From Entomortierella parvispora (lineage: Eukaryota; Mortierellomycota; Mortierellomycetes; Mortierellales; Mortierellaceae), in assembly GCA_963573315.1 (NCBI GenBank), contig OY752149.1:1-64000 (forward strand): a stretch of 64,000 nt of DNA, read 5' to 3'. The notes beneath the pieces were generated by a model that saw only the letters and a list, made by a program, of their open reading frames with translations, was not told the DNA's origin and did no database searches. Positions 30,558 to 41,164 of the stretch are shown here, one piece after another. The position numbers were made by a program, and so were the translations under genes. Each line of letters opens with the position of its first letter. The stretch's first letter is position 1.

Positions 30558-32724
30558 CTAATTTCCAGGCTTCATAGCCTTCTTGATAATCTCCTCGGCT
30601 TCGTCCAAATCTTCGGGCAACTGTACCATCTTGCGATCAAAATGTTCTTCGATAGCGTTCATGACCGACATGGACCTGTTGTCGTGAACAAAGTTTACTG
30701 ACACTCCGGTGCGTCCAAAACGTCCTGTTCTGCCAATACGATGGAGGTATGTCTCAGGGTCGGGGTGACCATGTTGGTCCGTGGGGAGATCATAGTTCAC
30801 GACCATGTTGACGTTTGCAATGTCGATACCGCGCGCAATAACGTTGGTCGTGATCAAAACTTTGGACTTTCCGGCACGGAATGAATCGATGACTCCATCT
30901 CGTTTTGCCGCCTCCAACTTTCCATGCAATGAAACAACAGCGTGGTGCTTTTCAGACATCTTTTGCGCAATTTCGTCCGCAGTCTCGCGTTTCTAATGAA
31001 GACATAGTGGTATTATGACGCAGAATGTCAGAGGTCCGTAATTGAAATGCTTCGAAAGGCGAAAGGATAAATGCGCAGCCTAGAAAGGAACCCCACAATA
31101 CCTTGACGAAGATGATGCTCTGACTGACCGTCAACAAAGAGTAGAGCCCAACAAGAATCTCGTACTTCCTGTTGCTGTTTTCTCTTGCTTTGTTACGGCA
31201 GTCAACATAAAACTGCTTGATGCCGTCGACTGAGAGCTCCTCGGGTTTAAGAGTAATCTGGTTGGCATTGGGTGCCATCTCCTCTGCAAACTTTCGAACG
31301 CGATCTGCCCAAGTAGCGGAAAAGAGGACAATCTGGCAGTCCTTGGGCAAGTTTCTATGCGTACATGAGCGATAGACCTGTAAAAATCGAGAAAACTTTG
31401 TATGTCATTGTAGCGACCATGGGAAGATCCTCTTACCTCTTCATGTTACGACTCTGTTCTCCAAGACCCTGCATATCAAGCATGTTATCAGCCTCATCCA
31501 AAACGTAGAGGCGGATGTTCTTGGCGTCAATAACACGTCTCTTGATCAGGTCGGACACTGTGCCGGGTGTGCCCACAATAACGTGAGCGGTGACCCTTGA
31601 TGGCAAGCTCTCATCCTTGATGGCCTGTGCTGTGGTGACTTTGGTAAACCTGCCCATCTCCTGAATGACCTCCATTGTCTGGCGAGCCAACTCTCGGGAA
31701 GGAGACAAAACCAGGGCCTAAACAAGCGTATCTTCTTGTTAGATGGATTATCCTAACAGTAGTAAAAATATACACCGCTGTGCTCACCTGTGGGGCGTTA
31801 AGATCGTAGTTGATACGGCTCAGGATCGTCAATGCAAAGGCAGCAGTCTTTCCGGTTCCAGATTGCGACTGAGCAATCATGTTTCTTGGTCTATTCGTTC
31901 GATAACAGTCAGAGGATTGAATGTCGCCGTCAGTTAACCTGGAAACCCCCTGTCTCTCCCTTTTTTCGAAACTTGAAACTTACGGGTTCTGCAACAACAA
32001 AGGCAAGGCACGCTCTTGGATTTTTGAGGGCTTTGCAAACTTCATGTTGTAAATTCCCTTGAGAAGGTCCTCGTGCCTGGATGCAGATCGAACGATACAG
32101 ACATAAAGAATGTTAATATGGAGTAACGGTGTTGACCAGGTGAGATGCGAACCGTCTTGAATCTGTATCAGTTCAACTTACAAGCCCAGGTCCTCGAAGG
32201 ACTGTGCAGAGTAGAGAGGTGAGTTAACGTCAGCCTGCTGATCAGCCAACTTGACCACAACGCTGTAGGAAGACTCGAGAAGATCCGTGGCGCGCTCCTC
32301 GGCAGTCAGAACATCTTCAGAGCGAGCGAGGTGTGTAAAATGAAGGCAGAAAGATATTCAGTCAGTACGATGCAGTCAGCTCTGGGTAATGCAAACCGCA
32401 CATGGTCCCGGAGACGGGATCCGCAATTACCTTCAGAGGTTTCAGAGGCATCTGGGGTGGATGCCTCCACGTCAGGGGTGGATGCCTCCACATCGGTGGT
32501 GGATGCCTCCACATCGGTGGTGGATGCCTCCACATCGGTGGTGAGGTTCTCGAGTTGTGTGGTGAGCTCTACAGCAAGAAAGAGGGGGAGGGCTGAGTCA
32601 ATACTGGGTGGCGTAGTAGAATGCAGCACTTTTGGCGAGGAATGAAAAGTTCGGTCCAGGTGCGGGTTCGCAAAGATTCTTTCGACGTACCCTCCTCGGT
32701 AGTCTTGTCAGCTACGGTAGTCAT
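30558..32724 (-). CDS. DBP5: DEAD-box RNA helicase Dbp5/DDX19
   Basis: Eight exons (32691-32724, 32431-32568, 32182-32314, 31984-32076, 31788-31890, 31437-31717, 31102-31354, 30558-30992) give 489 residues. Helicase motifs are in order: [17 protein letters not shown] (motif I, split by an intron), [24 protein letters not shown] (DEAD), FSATW, then [14 protein letters not shown] and [17 protein letters not shown] before the Q motif and the [15 protein letters not shown] segment are Dbp5 signatures. From the family: an mRNP-remodelling ATPase on the cytoplasmic side of the nuclear pore, used in mRNA export and translation termination. The N-terminal extension contains in-frame heptapeptide repeats (T-x-D-V-E-A-S) from a 21-bp minisatellite. 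Introns are GT-AG. Confidence 0.96.
32455..32541. repeat. 21-bp coding minisatellite in DBP5 exon 2
   Basis: About four near-perfect copies of GTGGATGCCTCCACATCGGT (plus strand; period 21) lie wholly inside exon 2. They encode acidic Thr-Thr/Pro-Asp-Val-Glu-Ala-Ser repeats. The period is a multiple of three, so copy-number changes keep the frame. Confidence 0.9.
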
Positions 32725-32933
32725 GGCGAGTGGATGGATTTGGGGAAAGGAGGGGGATTAAAGAGAAAGAAAAAAAGAAAATGAATGGGTGGATGGATCG
32801 AACCAGGTCCAGGTCCCAATCTTGCGCATCTTTCATTTTGAGAAGGGAGTTTGAATGTCACGTGGTTTAACCTCTTTATTTCACATTATCAAGGTCTGAT
32901 CTGTCCTTCCATATCGCTCTTTCGCTTCACCGT

Positions 32934-33601
32934 TCACTGCGTGTTTGCGAATCTGTCATGGTGAGACTCGGTCATGTTGGGCTGAAAATCCTCTACATTG
33001 GGATTTGTGTATGAGCCACCTCCACTATTTTCGTTGAGCTTCGAGTTCGTCGAACTGGGTTCCGCAGACATGGAGGGCGAGGGAGTCGCACCCTGGAAGT
33101 GCATGCCGATATAGAACAAACCGACGGCCATAATGAGGCACCCAACCACAATGTTAAACCACTTCCACGACAAACACAAGAGACCAATGCAGACGTAAAA
33201 GATACCACGTCCCAACATTGAGAACAAAAAGCCCATATTATACACAATCGATTCCGGGATTGTGAATTCGAGGGCGAAGGTCAAGATACCGAAGGCGCTA
33301 TTGAGCAAGAAAGCGGTAAACGAACACTCGTCAGCTACTATGTTCATGGAAGACATTGCACCAAATGAAATCATTGTCGGTCGACTTACACAACAAAGAC
33401 GCCGAGAATACCAGAGTTCCATGATCCGAGGCGGACAAATAGAATAACACCTCCCAGTATGATAAGGACAGCTATCAGAACGGACACATGTGAGTACGGA
33501 ACTCTGTGGGTACTTGAGCGCCAGGCTAATGTGGTTCAGAAGCAGTCCTTCTTACAAACGATGAGATTCAAGCAGCGGAACAGTGAGGCGCCTTGAGCCA
33601 T
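32934..33601 (-). CDS. TVP15: TVP15-like / COPI-associated Golgi membrane protein
   Basis: Three exons (33556-33601, 33390-33471, 32934-33297) give 163 residues. The model joins MAQGASLFRCLNLIV, then VLIILGGVILFVRLGSWNSG and ILGVFVV, then AFGILTFALEFTIPESIVYN. Four hydrophobic segments are visible, the last two being GIFYVCIGLLCLSW and IVVGCLIMAVGLFYIGMHF. Length and topology match TVP15-type COPI-associated proteins, small four-span proteins of late Golgi vesicles. The tail (about residues 118-163) is Ser/Asn-rich and hydrophilic. The frame stays open through the second intron (33298-33389), which could be read as coding. The TAG acceptor at 33298-33300, with a CTGAC branch-like site upstream, restores the conserved helix. 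It is divergent from SOM1. Confidence 0.75.
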
Positions 33602-33629
33602 GTTGGATGATGTTTCGGACGAGCTGTGG

Positions 33630-33725
33630 AGTTAAGAAGTAAGGCTAGACGGAGAGATGTGGGGTTAAGAAGCAAGGCTAGACGGAGAGATGTGGGGTTA
33701 AGAAGCAAGGCTAGACGGAGAGAGC
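33630..33725. repeat. 33-bp minisatellite, three copies
   Basis: A unit starting GTTAAGAAGYAAGGCTAGAC and ending GGAGAGATGTGGG repeats three times between the divergent starts of TVP15 (33601) and SOM1 (33930). The second and third copies are almost identical. Confidence 0.85.
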
Positions 33726-33929
33726 GTCAGGAATGTGCTTGTGTGCTTGTTGAAAAGAATGGTGGGGAAGGACTTTTTAGTGGACACCCCGGGTTCAGTC
33801 TCATGAAACTTTTCTCTATTTTCTGACACGCGTCTCAGACGTCAGACGGTCGCCACAATAGTTAAGGGTGTGAAGTTGACGTCTTGATCTTTGACCGATC
33901 GTTCCGCAGATGCATGAAGACACTTCACC

Positions 33930-34237
33930 ATGGAACGCAACAAGGAGGACGCTAGTGTCGCCATTAAGACACCTCAAACCAGCGAATGTACCTTATGGTC
34001 TCTAGTCCAATACGAATGCGATCTCTCGCGGGAGCAAATCGTCTGCCGCCCAGTGTATCGATTGCTTAAAAAGTAACCATCGACAAACACCAACATCCAA
34101 CGGATGCTTGCCGCCCTGTTATCAAAAGGATACAAACTCATTTGTAAATGTGCTCTGGCCAATATAGGTGCAAAGGAAGACCAACAGTGGAAGTGACTCC
34201 ACTTTATGACCCTCTGGGAAACGTTCTCCACACTTGA
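33930..34237 (+). CDS. SOM1: SOM1-like subunit of mitochondrial inner-membrane peptidase
   Basis: Two exons (33930-34072 and 34168-34237) join across a 95-nt GT-AG intron to give 70 residues. Exon 1 ends in VYRLLKK and exon 2 continues CKGRPTVEVTPLYDP. The family pattern is complete: Cys at the start of CTLWSLVQYEC, then VCRPVYRLLKKC, and the VEVT tail. Length matches the yeast protein (about 74). SOM1 supports the Imp1/Imp2 protease that removes sorting signals in the intermembrane space. Its paired Cys are probably disulphide-bonded there. Without splicing the frame hits a stop right after exon 1, so the gene is easily missed. A start context of CACCATGG fits a real initiation site. Confidence 0.82.
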
Positions 34238-34553
34238 TTCAAACGTCAATGAACGGGAACGAATCCGTATGAACGCCCGTATGGTCTTTCTCCTCTTTTG
34301 TCCGCCATAGTTCCACTTGGACGCCAAATCACACCAGTCCAACACTTGAAAGAACTTTTTTCTGCCGCCGCCACCGCATCCATGGCCATCAGAGAGATTG
34401 TGCTTTCAGATGCAAGAGGATAGCGATAGCTGAAATAAAGCCACGCTGAGCAATTGCTCGCTGCTAATGTATTGGGCTTTGAAGTTGGAATGTACTCTTG
34501 CTTTGGGCCTTCTGGGCGGGCAATCTCCCTGTCCATTGATTTGACAGAACACT
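34238..34553. other. Convergent spacer, SOM1/MCFD2-like
   Basis: No gene seen. Contains the palindrome GAGCAATTGCTC at about 34448. Confidence 0.4.
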
Positions 34554-35130
34554 CTATCCTTCATGGTACTTCTGACTGATCAGGTACTCCTCCCATGAGA
34601 TCTTTCCACTATTCAATGAGAATTCAGCGAGAATGATCAGAATTTGGTACGATCCTGCTTCAAGGAACATGTTCCAAGAACCATTGCTTACTCATTATCT
34701 GTATCATCTTCCGCGATGACGTGGTCAATCATGTCGAGCATTGTCGCCAGAGGGAGAGCAGAGTCTGTCGACCCTTGGTTGTAATCGCTAAAGGCAGCTC
34801 GGAGTTCAATTCCATCGAGGTATCCATCCTTATTACTGTCGTGGAGCGAAAACAACATCAAAAGCTCCTCTTTCTCTGAGAGGTTCTTTCCTTTATCACC
34901 CATGTGTTCCTTTGCAAAGCTAATATGAAGGAGACATCGCTGTTAGGTAGGGGATTTGACGAGGGCAGCTGTGCAATAGGTGGAACATACACCTTGGCTT
35001 TGCCCATGTCGCCGTAGTTGCTGTGTTCAGTGTCTGGCTGTCCTGGGATGCCGGACCCGGCGTTAGCGGTGGCAATGAGGACGAGCAGCGCAAGCAGGCT
35101 CCAAGCGGTGGTCCGTCGGGTGGGGAGCAT
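34554..35130 (-). CDS. MCFD2-like secreted EF-hand protein
   Basis: Three exons (34991-35130, 34692-34919, 34554-34608) give 140 residues. The signal peptide reads MLPTRRTTAWSLLALLVLIA. The first EF-hand loop is DSNKDGYLDGIE. The second, DDTDNDGKISWEE, is assembled across the last intron. The end YLISQKYHEG is not an HDEL-type retention signal. Size and two-EF-hand layout match MCFD2, the calcium-dependent partner of the ERGIC-53/LMAN1 lectin in ER-to-Golgi cargo export. That function is inferred from the family. The first intron donor is GTATGT (34985-34990 as complement). Confidence 0.82.
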
Positions 35131-35599
35131 TGATGGGAAGAGTGTGAGAATAATGGGAGAAGAATGAAAGGAGTGCAAAGAAATGCTGTGGGCTCCCGTT
35201 GTGCCGCGTTTTGTCGTTTGGCAACGCAAACAGTTGGAAACCACATACATGCAACCACGTCAATCATCAGATTCTCACACGTTGGGGGTGTTCCAGGCTT
35301 ATTGCACAATTCTTTTATCGCCATGCCTCTTCCTCCCCTCACATTCACACTCGCCACCCGCTGACGCGTGTCGGGGTCGGAGACAGGTCCCATGTTGCCC
35401 TCGAGAACTGGCACCAACCGCAAAGTTGGCTAGGATGACTAACGTACGTTAAACAGTAATGTACGTAATGATTATAAATTTCTCAGGAAAGAACAAAAGC
35501 CATAAAAGAAGGAAGAACAGAACAAAAAAACCATCACCTTTGTCCCACCTTTCGCTCCTCTCTCTTCGTCTTCTTTATCCCCTCCTTTCCCACTCTTGA
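35131..35599. promoter_or_regulatory. Divergent promoter region, MCFD2-like / DsbA-like
   Basis: The 469 bp separate two divergent starts. TATAAATT at 35473-35480 lies about 120 bp before the plus-strand ATG and is the best TATA candidate. A C/T-rich leader (35535-35595) follows it. The GTACGT motif occurs twice close by (about 35443 and 35461). Confidence 0.5.
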
Positions 35600-36372
35600 A
35601 TGTACCGAGCCCTTACACGCACAATGTCTTCAGTCGCCTCCACTCCCAAAACCATCAAGATTGATATCGTGTCCGACACCGCCTGCCCATGGTGTTACGT
35701 GGGCAAGAAGCGTCTCGAGGTAAGCGATTGGATTTTTGCAATACACATTAAACGAACAGATGATCTCGACCTTGTAAAAGACTAACCCCCAGACCTTGAA
35801 CGTAATAGAAAGCCATCTCCCACTTTAAGGCTGACCGACCGGAGAACAAGGACGTCCAATTTTCAGTGAATTGGCACCCTTATCAATTGGACCCCACTCT
35901 GTCAAAGACTCCTCTTCCAAAGATGGAGATGTACGCCAAAAAGTTTGGTGCCAGTCGAGCTCCTCTAATCCGCAACCGAATGATCGAAGTTGGTCAGGAG
36001 GAAGGCATCGCATTCGCCTATAATGGTTCTATTGTCAACACTCTCGATTCCCATCGTCTCATTGCCTTTGCGGCCAAGCGTGGCAAGCAGGATGAGATGG
36101 TTGAAGAGCTTTTCAAAAACTACTTTGAGGAGGACAAGTGTGGTGAAATCCCTACGCTGATCGAGTCTGCAGTCAAAGTGGGTCTCGACCGTGCCGAGGT
36201 GGAGCAATATCTCAAATCCGACCAGGGAGTGGCAGAGATCCAGGCCAGCATCGAGCATTCAAAACTGGAGGGCGTCAACGGCGTGCCAAATATCACCATC
36301 CAGGACAAGTACGTGCTCTCCGGAGCACAAGATCCAGAAACATTTGAGCAAGTCTTCAATCGTCTCATCTGA
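35600..36372 (+). CDS. DsbA/FrnE-family thioredoxin-fold oxidoreductase
   Basis: Two exons (35600-35719, 35809-36372) give 227 residues. DIVSDTACPWCYVGKKRLE holds the active-site CPWC. The thioredoxin fold is interrupted by a helical insert (about residues 80-165). It closes with GVNGVPNITIQDKYVLSGAQ, where the VP dipeptide supplies the cis-Pro. This is the layout of FrnE/DsbA-like and 2-hydroxychromene-2-carboxylate isomerase-related proteins, which act as dithiol oxidoreductases or glutathione-dependent isomerases. MYRALTRTMSS at the start could be a short mitochondrial presequence. A second ATG (35624) would give a cytosolic form. Substrate unknown. Confidence 0.88.
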
Positions 36373-36598
36373 ATACAAAATGGCAACACGGTTTGTTCAA
36401 GTTTTTTTTTATTACTTCGCCATCTTTCCTTAAATAAAAACACGCCAGAAAGTCAACGAACGCGACAAGAGAAAAGAATGAAAACTCGCAGAACTATCCT
36501 GCAAACGTCCTCCCTTCCCCCTGCCTTTCTGCCACTCTGATTTTTCCTGTTATTTCCTCGTCGTCGCCTTCCCGATGCCGTCATAGGGGAATTAGTCC

Positions 36599-37864
36599 TT
36601 AGGCAGTGACCTCAGTCTCTCCCACAGACTCTGCGGGCTGCTCCTCTGAAAGCGCAATCTTGATGACGAGATCTCTGCCGTCAGCCTGTGCATTGCTCAT
36701 CTGCTCGAGAACCTTCAGTTGCTCAGCTTCATCAACGAGCTCAACAAATCCGAATCCCTTGGAAGGTCCAGTACCGTGGCGGCGAACAACGTGGGCAGAA
36801 GCGACCTTGAACTCGGCAAAGAGAGCCTTGAGTGCATCGTCATTCATGGCAAAGGGCAAGTTGGCGACAAAGACGGTGGTCTTGGAAGGAGGGCCAACAG
36901 TGCGAGGGGTCGAATGTGCTGGCTTCTCAGTCTCTCCGCCAGTAGCGCCCTTGCGTCCAGACTTGCGGTTGTTGCGGCTACGACGCTTGGTACCTTCCTT
37001 CACCTCGCCATTAGATTCAGCTGGAGCCTCAGCAGCAACCTCCTCGGCGGTGCCTTCCTCTCCCTCGTTCTAAAAAAAATCACAAAGAAAAAATGGTCAG
37101 GTTAAAAAACACAAAGGAAACGGGTGACAACCACCTGTCATAAAATGTTGACATACGCGAGTCTTGTTGCGGCTGCTGGCCTTGCGTCTACGGCCAGCAT
37201 TGCGGCCGCTTCTGGGCTTGACCTCATCAGCGTCACCAGTCTCAACAGACTCCTTGGGCTCTTTTGGCTCCTTTGGCTCCTTGGGGGTCCTGGGGGCACG
37301 CTCAACCTTGGGCTTGGCGACTTCGACATTAATCGTACGGCCTCCCAACTCGGTCTTGTCGTGAGTAGCAGCAGCCTGCTCGGCCTGAGCCAGAGTCTCG
37401 TAAGCAACAAAACCATATCCGAGGGGGCGCGTTCCACGGGTGATGATGTTGGCCCTCAAGCTATACAGATAACAAAGAGTGAAGTCGGTCAGTGTTGACT
37501 GCACATCAGAGTCCGAGTGGCAGAGATGAAGGAAGTGTCGCTATCCTCAGCTTTCTGTCATGACAGGAAACAACCCCTGTGTTTTGCTTCCATCTTTCAT
37601 CATCTGGGTTCTAGTTTCTCTGGAGGACGAAATGTAGCTTGGGAACAAATTTTACATTACCCAGCAGTCAACCGCGCAAGACTGACAGGGTGCATCATCC
37701 TCTCCATCATCTCGACAACAGGAATCAACTTACACAGGAGTGGGCTTGCTGAAGAGTTCCGAGAGCTCGGCCTCGGTGGTCTGGAAGGACAAGTTTCCAA
37801 CAAAGACCTTGTGGCCATCCTCCTCGACGTGAACCTGGGCGGTGGGTGCGGTATCTTGGCTCAT
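36599..37864 (-). CDS. Two-RRM RNA-binding protein
   Basis: Three exons (37734-37864, 37157-37460, 36599-37069) give 301 residues. RRM1 (about 18-95) has RNP2 KVFVGNLSF and RNP1 LGYGFVAY. RRM2 (about 205-285) has TVFVANLPF and KGFGFVEL. The linker is Lys/Pro/Glu repeats (PKEPKEPKEPKE) followed by Arg/Lys-rich sequence (GRNAGRRRKASSRNKTR and TKRRSRNNRKSGRKG), probably nuclear-localising and RNA-contacting. Many fungal two-RRM proteins look like this, so no precise orthologue is named. The start MSQDTAPTAQ follows a purine-poor leader. The promoter side faces the transposon cluster. Confidence 0.88.
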
Positions 37865-38380
37865 GATGTAGGGACAGGTAGGACGGGTGAACTAGGGGGG
37901 GCAGGGGACAGGGGACAGGGGGGCGTAAATGGGACGCGGTTGGGGGGGAACAGGAGCGAGAGGGCAGGAGTGGACTGGAGAGAATAGAGAAATTGGAGAA
38001 AAGAAGAAAGAAGAAGAAAAGAAATTATTCCAGGGAGGGCCACCCACCACAACCCAAGACGACGACGACGAGTTCGAGTCGAGTCGAACAGAGAGAGAGC
38101 CCTGTCTCTCTGCTGCGTGAGCGTGGATGTATGGTGTTTGTGCGTGTTTGTGCGTGCTGGGTTGCCGCTAGAAGGAGAAGAGGTGCTGCCGACCGGGCGC
38201 CATTGCTCTTGAGCCCCGGCTGCCGCTGATCATGGTCGCAGACAGAGCAGACAGAGCCGGCCAGCCAAAGCCAGCCTCGGTGCCTGCCCTTTGACTTGCA
38301 CACGACACTTGCTTGCCCGCGCCTCCTTCTCCCCTCCCTTCTCTCAGCACGAGCAGTTAAGGGGCCCCGTACAACAATCA
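37865..38380. other. Upstream region of the RRM gene
   Basis: No gene. GA- and CG-rich, with GACGACGACGAG (38060) and AGAGAGAGAG runs. It is the left half of what was a divergent promoter interval before the transposon landed at 38390. Confidence 0.5.
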
Positions 38381-38389
38381 CCAATTGCG
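38381..38389. repeat. Target-site duplication of the MULE, left copy
   Basis: CCAATTGCG, repeated exactly at 48346-48354. Nine bases is the typical Mutator-superfamily duplication length. Confidence 0.8.
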
Positions 38390-38424
38390 GAGTGTGTATA
38401 TGTCACAGGCGAAGCTCATGCGAT
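38390..38424 (+). repeat. MULE terminal inverted repeat, left
   Basis: The outer base is G of GAG. The conserved core ATGTCACAG-N-CG-N-AGCTCAT-N-CGAT matches the reverse complement of 48311-48345. Aligned without gaps, 26 of 35 positions agree. Confidence 0.8.
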
Positions 38425-40661
38425 TAAAGCCATTCCAATCTTCCAACATGTGACCCTGTGGGCGGATGCAGTTGCATCATGTGATACTCACCCATTATCC
38501 AATCAGATGCGACCTGTATCTAGGCAGGCAAAGGGAGGGAATCCACCCACAATTCCAAGTAGGTCTCTAGGAAAGTACCTCAAAAAGTCATTTCCCAATG
38601 GTACCCACTAATAGTTATTTGTAGTTTAACATATTGCGGATGCCACTATGTAGTTTGTTTTGTGAAAACAAAAATCTTGAGATGCTCAATCATCAGAATA
38701 TGGAGTGAAGACGCGTGAAAAGATTTGTAGGAAGAACAAAAAAAATTAAGTTGCACTTTTTCGTACTTTTTACTTTCAACTTCAAAGAAGTCGTTTTGGA
38801 CACTTCTGCATTAATAAAGACTTTTAGTATTCCATCAGGCGAACTCTCTCGTCTAATTTTTAACGAGATCGACTGAGAATTGGCCGAGAAAATGACAAAT
38901 TAAAGCACTCAACAGTCAATAAGTTGTCGTTATTTTGGACTTTTGTTATTCAACAGATAATCATGAAAGAAAGAGCGCGAAAAGAAACAAGGAAATGTGT
39001 GAGGAAATGAGAGGAAGTTTAAGAGGGGTGCAAGAGTTGGTATAGGAGAGCATGGGAGAGCGTGAAAATGAGAGAGAGTGTGTTGGAGGAGTGCAGGGGG
39101 GCCTAGTATAAAATAATGTGAGAATGAGTGAGAAAGAGAGAGAGAGAGGGAGAGAGGGAGAGAGGGAGAGAGCGAGAGAGCGGAAGCAGTGCGGAAGCAG
39201 TACGGAACAGCAGTAAGAGAGGAGCAATGGGTGCTGCTAGCAGCAATGGTGTTTGTATGTCCATATCATTCGTTTATTGTTTCAATACATCTGTCGTTGC
39301 CGTTTGGAGCTGAGGCTTTGACCTGGCAATCGAGGGAATGAAGGCTCAAACAAGTCGATCAGTTCTTGCAGTTTTGCCTCTACTTGTGCTCGAAGAGGGT
39401 ATTCTGCTTTCTTATCCCTCAGTTCTTCCAACATCCCAAGACGCTGCATGCCGAAGCTGATGCGATCCACTTCTGGTGAGGAGTACGTCGGTTCATCTTC
39501 AGGCTGGAGCATTCCAAGGTGAAAGTTTGCTTGATGTTCCCAGAAGTCAGCACGGAAGTATTTGATATGAGGCAGTTCGATCTGCACCAGGGCAATATGC
39601 TTGCAGCAGCTCCTGTTATTGTAGAAAAACATGCAAGAGCATTGGGTGATGTGGCCACTAGGAGTCTTGGAGAAGTCGATCTCGACCTCGTATCCTACTG
39701 CCATGTTTGTAAATGACTCGACATAGAGAGTGTTATCGGACGTTTGCTTCATGTAGGCTCCCACGTAGCCCCTCGATTCTCGAGTCATGATATGATCTCT
39801 GGCAAGATTTGTGAGCTGAAGCTCCTTTGTTTGAGCCGGATTCATCCTGCCGACATTGACGATGCTCCGAATACACTTCTGTTGAAAATGGGCAACCGCC
39901 ATCCTTGCAAGAGTGTAGATGACGGTATCTAGACGTCGTTGCTGTTTGTCTTTGAAGAAATGGCGTTTGAGAGTGTTGTGCCACGATTCAATATAGTTGT
40001 TTGTATCAATCGAAGAGTAGGCTACCTCTTGTCGATAGCAGAGCATCCAGGACCTCTGTACCTTCTGTACCTCCTCATGGTGTGCTTCAAACCCAACCCT
40101 GCCGAAATAGTTCTTGCTGAGATAATTCAGGAGGTCTACCTGGTCCTTCCAAACTTTGCGAAAGTTCGCAATGAGCCTCTGCGCCTCTGCTCGATCCTTT
40201 TCATACAAGATCGTGCGAAGTTGAGATCTAAGCTAGAAACGGATGTTGGGTCTTAGCTTCAACTCATTCAGGGAGGCCAATTGGATCAGCACGACTCTGA
40301 GTTTTTAACGTACCAGTGCCCTAATTTCAACCCTTTTGTCGACAGGATGGACGCCTAGTCCTGTCATCCTACTCTTGACTTCGCGTTCCCACACCTTTAA
40401 GACGTGCCATGCACAGTAGAAGATAGGTACACCGGGAAACGCGGTTTTAATGGCTAGGATCTCTGTGGGGCCTTGATCTGTGATAGCGGCATTGGGCGCG
40501 AAGGTATAATCCTCTCCATCCTTGGAGAACAGCATCTTCATCTTGATACGAATGGCAGTTAACCAGTTGGACAGAATACGGGCATCACAGGACTTCATTA
40601 GAAGGAATGCGACAGGGATGCCAAATCCATTATCCGAGTTCTTCAAGACGAGAGTGAACAG

Positions 40662-40666
40662 ATAGG
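40662..40666. repeat. Retrotransposon target duplication, left copy (ATAGG)
   Basis: ATAGG directly abuts the LTR; the second copy is at 46810-46814. Five bases is standard for Ty3/gypsy integration. Confidence 0.9.
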
Positions 40667-40836
40667 TGAAATGTCGGGGGTCTGTACGTCAGGAAGAAAG
40701 AAAGGTGCTGTTTAATGATAGAGAGCGACAGCCTGATATGACTGTCGCACACTACTTAAGGGGCGCGCAAGCGCAACTCTCTCTAACTAGAAATAAACGG
40801 CAGGAGAAATACGTCGGTATTGCACCGGACGTTACA
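40667..40836 (-). repeat. LTR (3' LTR of the element)
   Basis: 170 bp, TGAAATGTCG...GACGTTACA on plus, so TG...CA ends. It appears identical to 46640-46809 on base-by-base reading. Confidence 0.93.
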
Positions 40837-41164
40837 AACTCCCCCCCCAGATTGATACCGGGTAGAACTAATAGTGGCTAACTTTACGGGGATAAAACTG
40901 TGGAAAACCCCTTGATAGATTGACGAGGATAAAATGTAGAAAACCTCTTGGATTGATAGGTGAGGGAAAATCGGGAAAACCTCTGAATTGCGAGATAATT
41001 GCGAACTCCTTGTGCTGTGCATAGAGAAGGTGTAACTCTTTTATAGCTTTTAACGGGTGTAAAATACGACCGGTGGCCAAAAAACCCTGTGATCTGGCAT
41101 CTGGTGCTCTGTCTGTGTGAGAGGAAAACGCTGACCTCGTTAAAAACCTCTTGGCTCTGGTTGA

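Noticed and set aside
33298..33422. Reading TVP15 exon 3 upstream through the open frame to 33422
   Set aside because: It inserts residues into a conserved helix. Splicing at 33390/33297 gives the family pattern and a whole number of codons.
40667..40836. Short identical frame (MKCRGSVRQ...) in both LTRs
   Set aside because: It is LTR sequence read by chance on the antisense strand. Identity reflects the repeat, not a gene.
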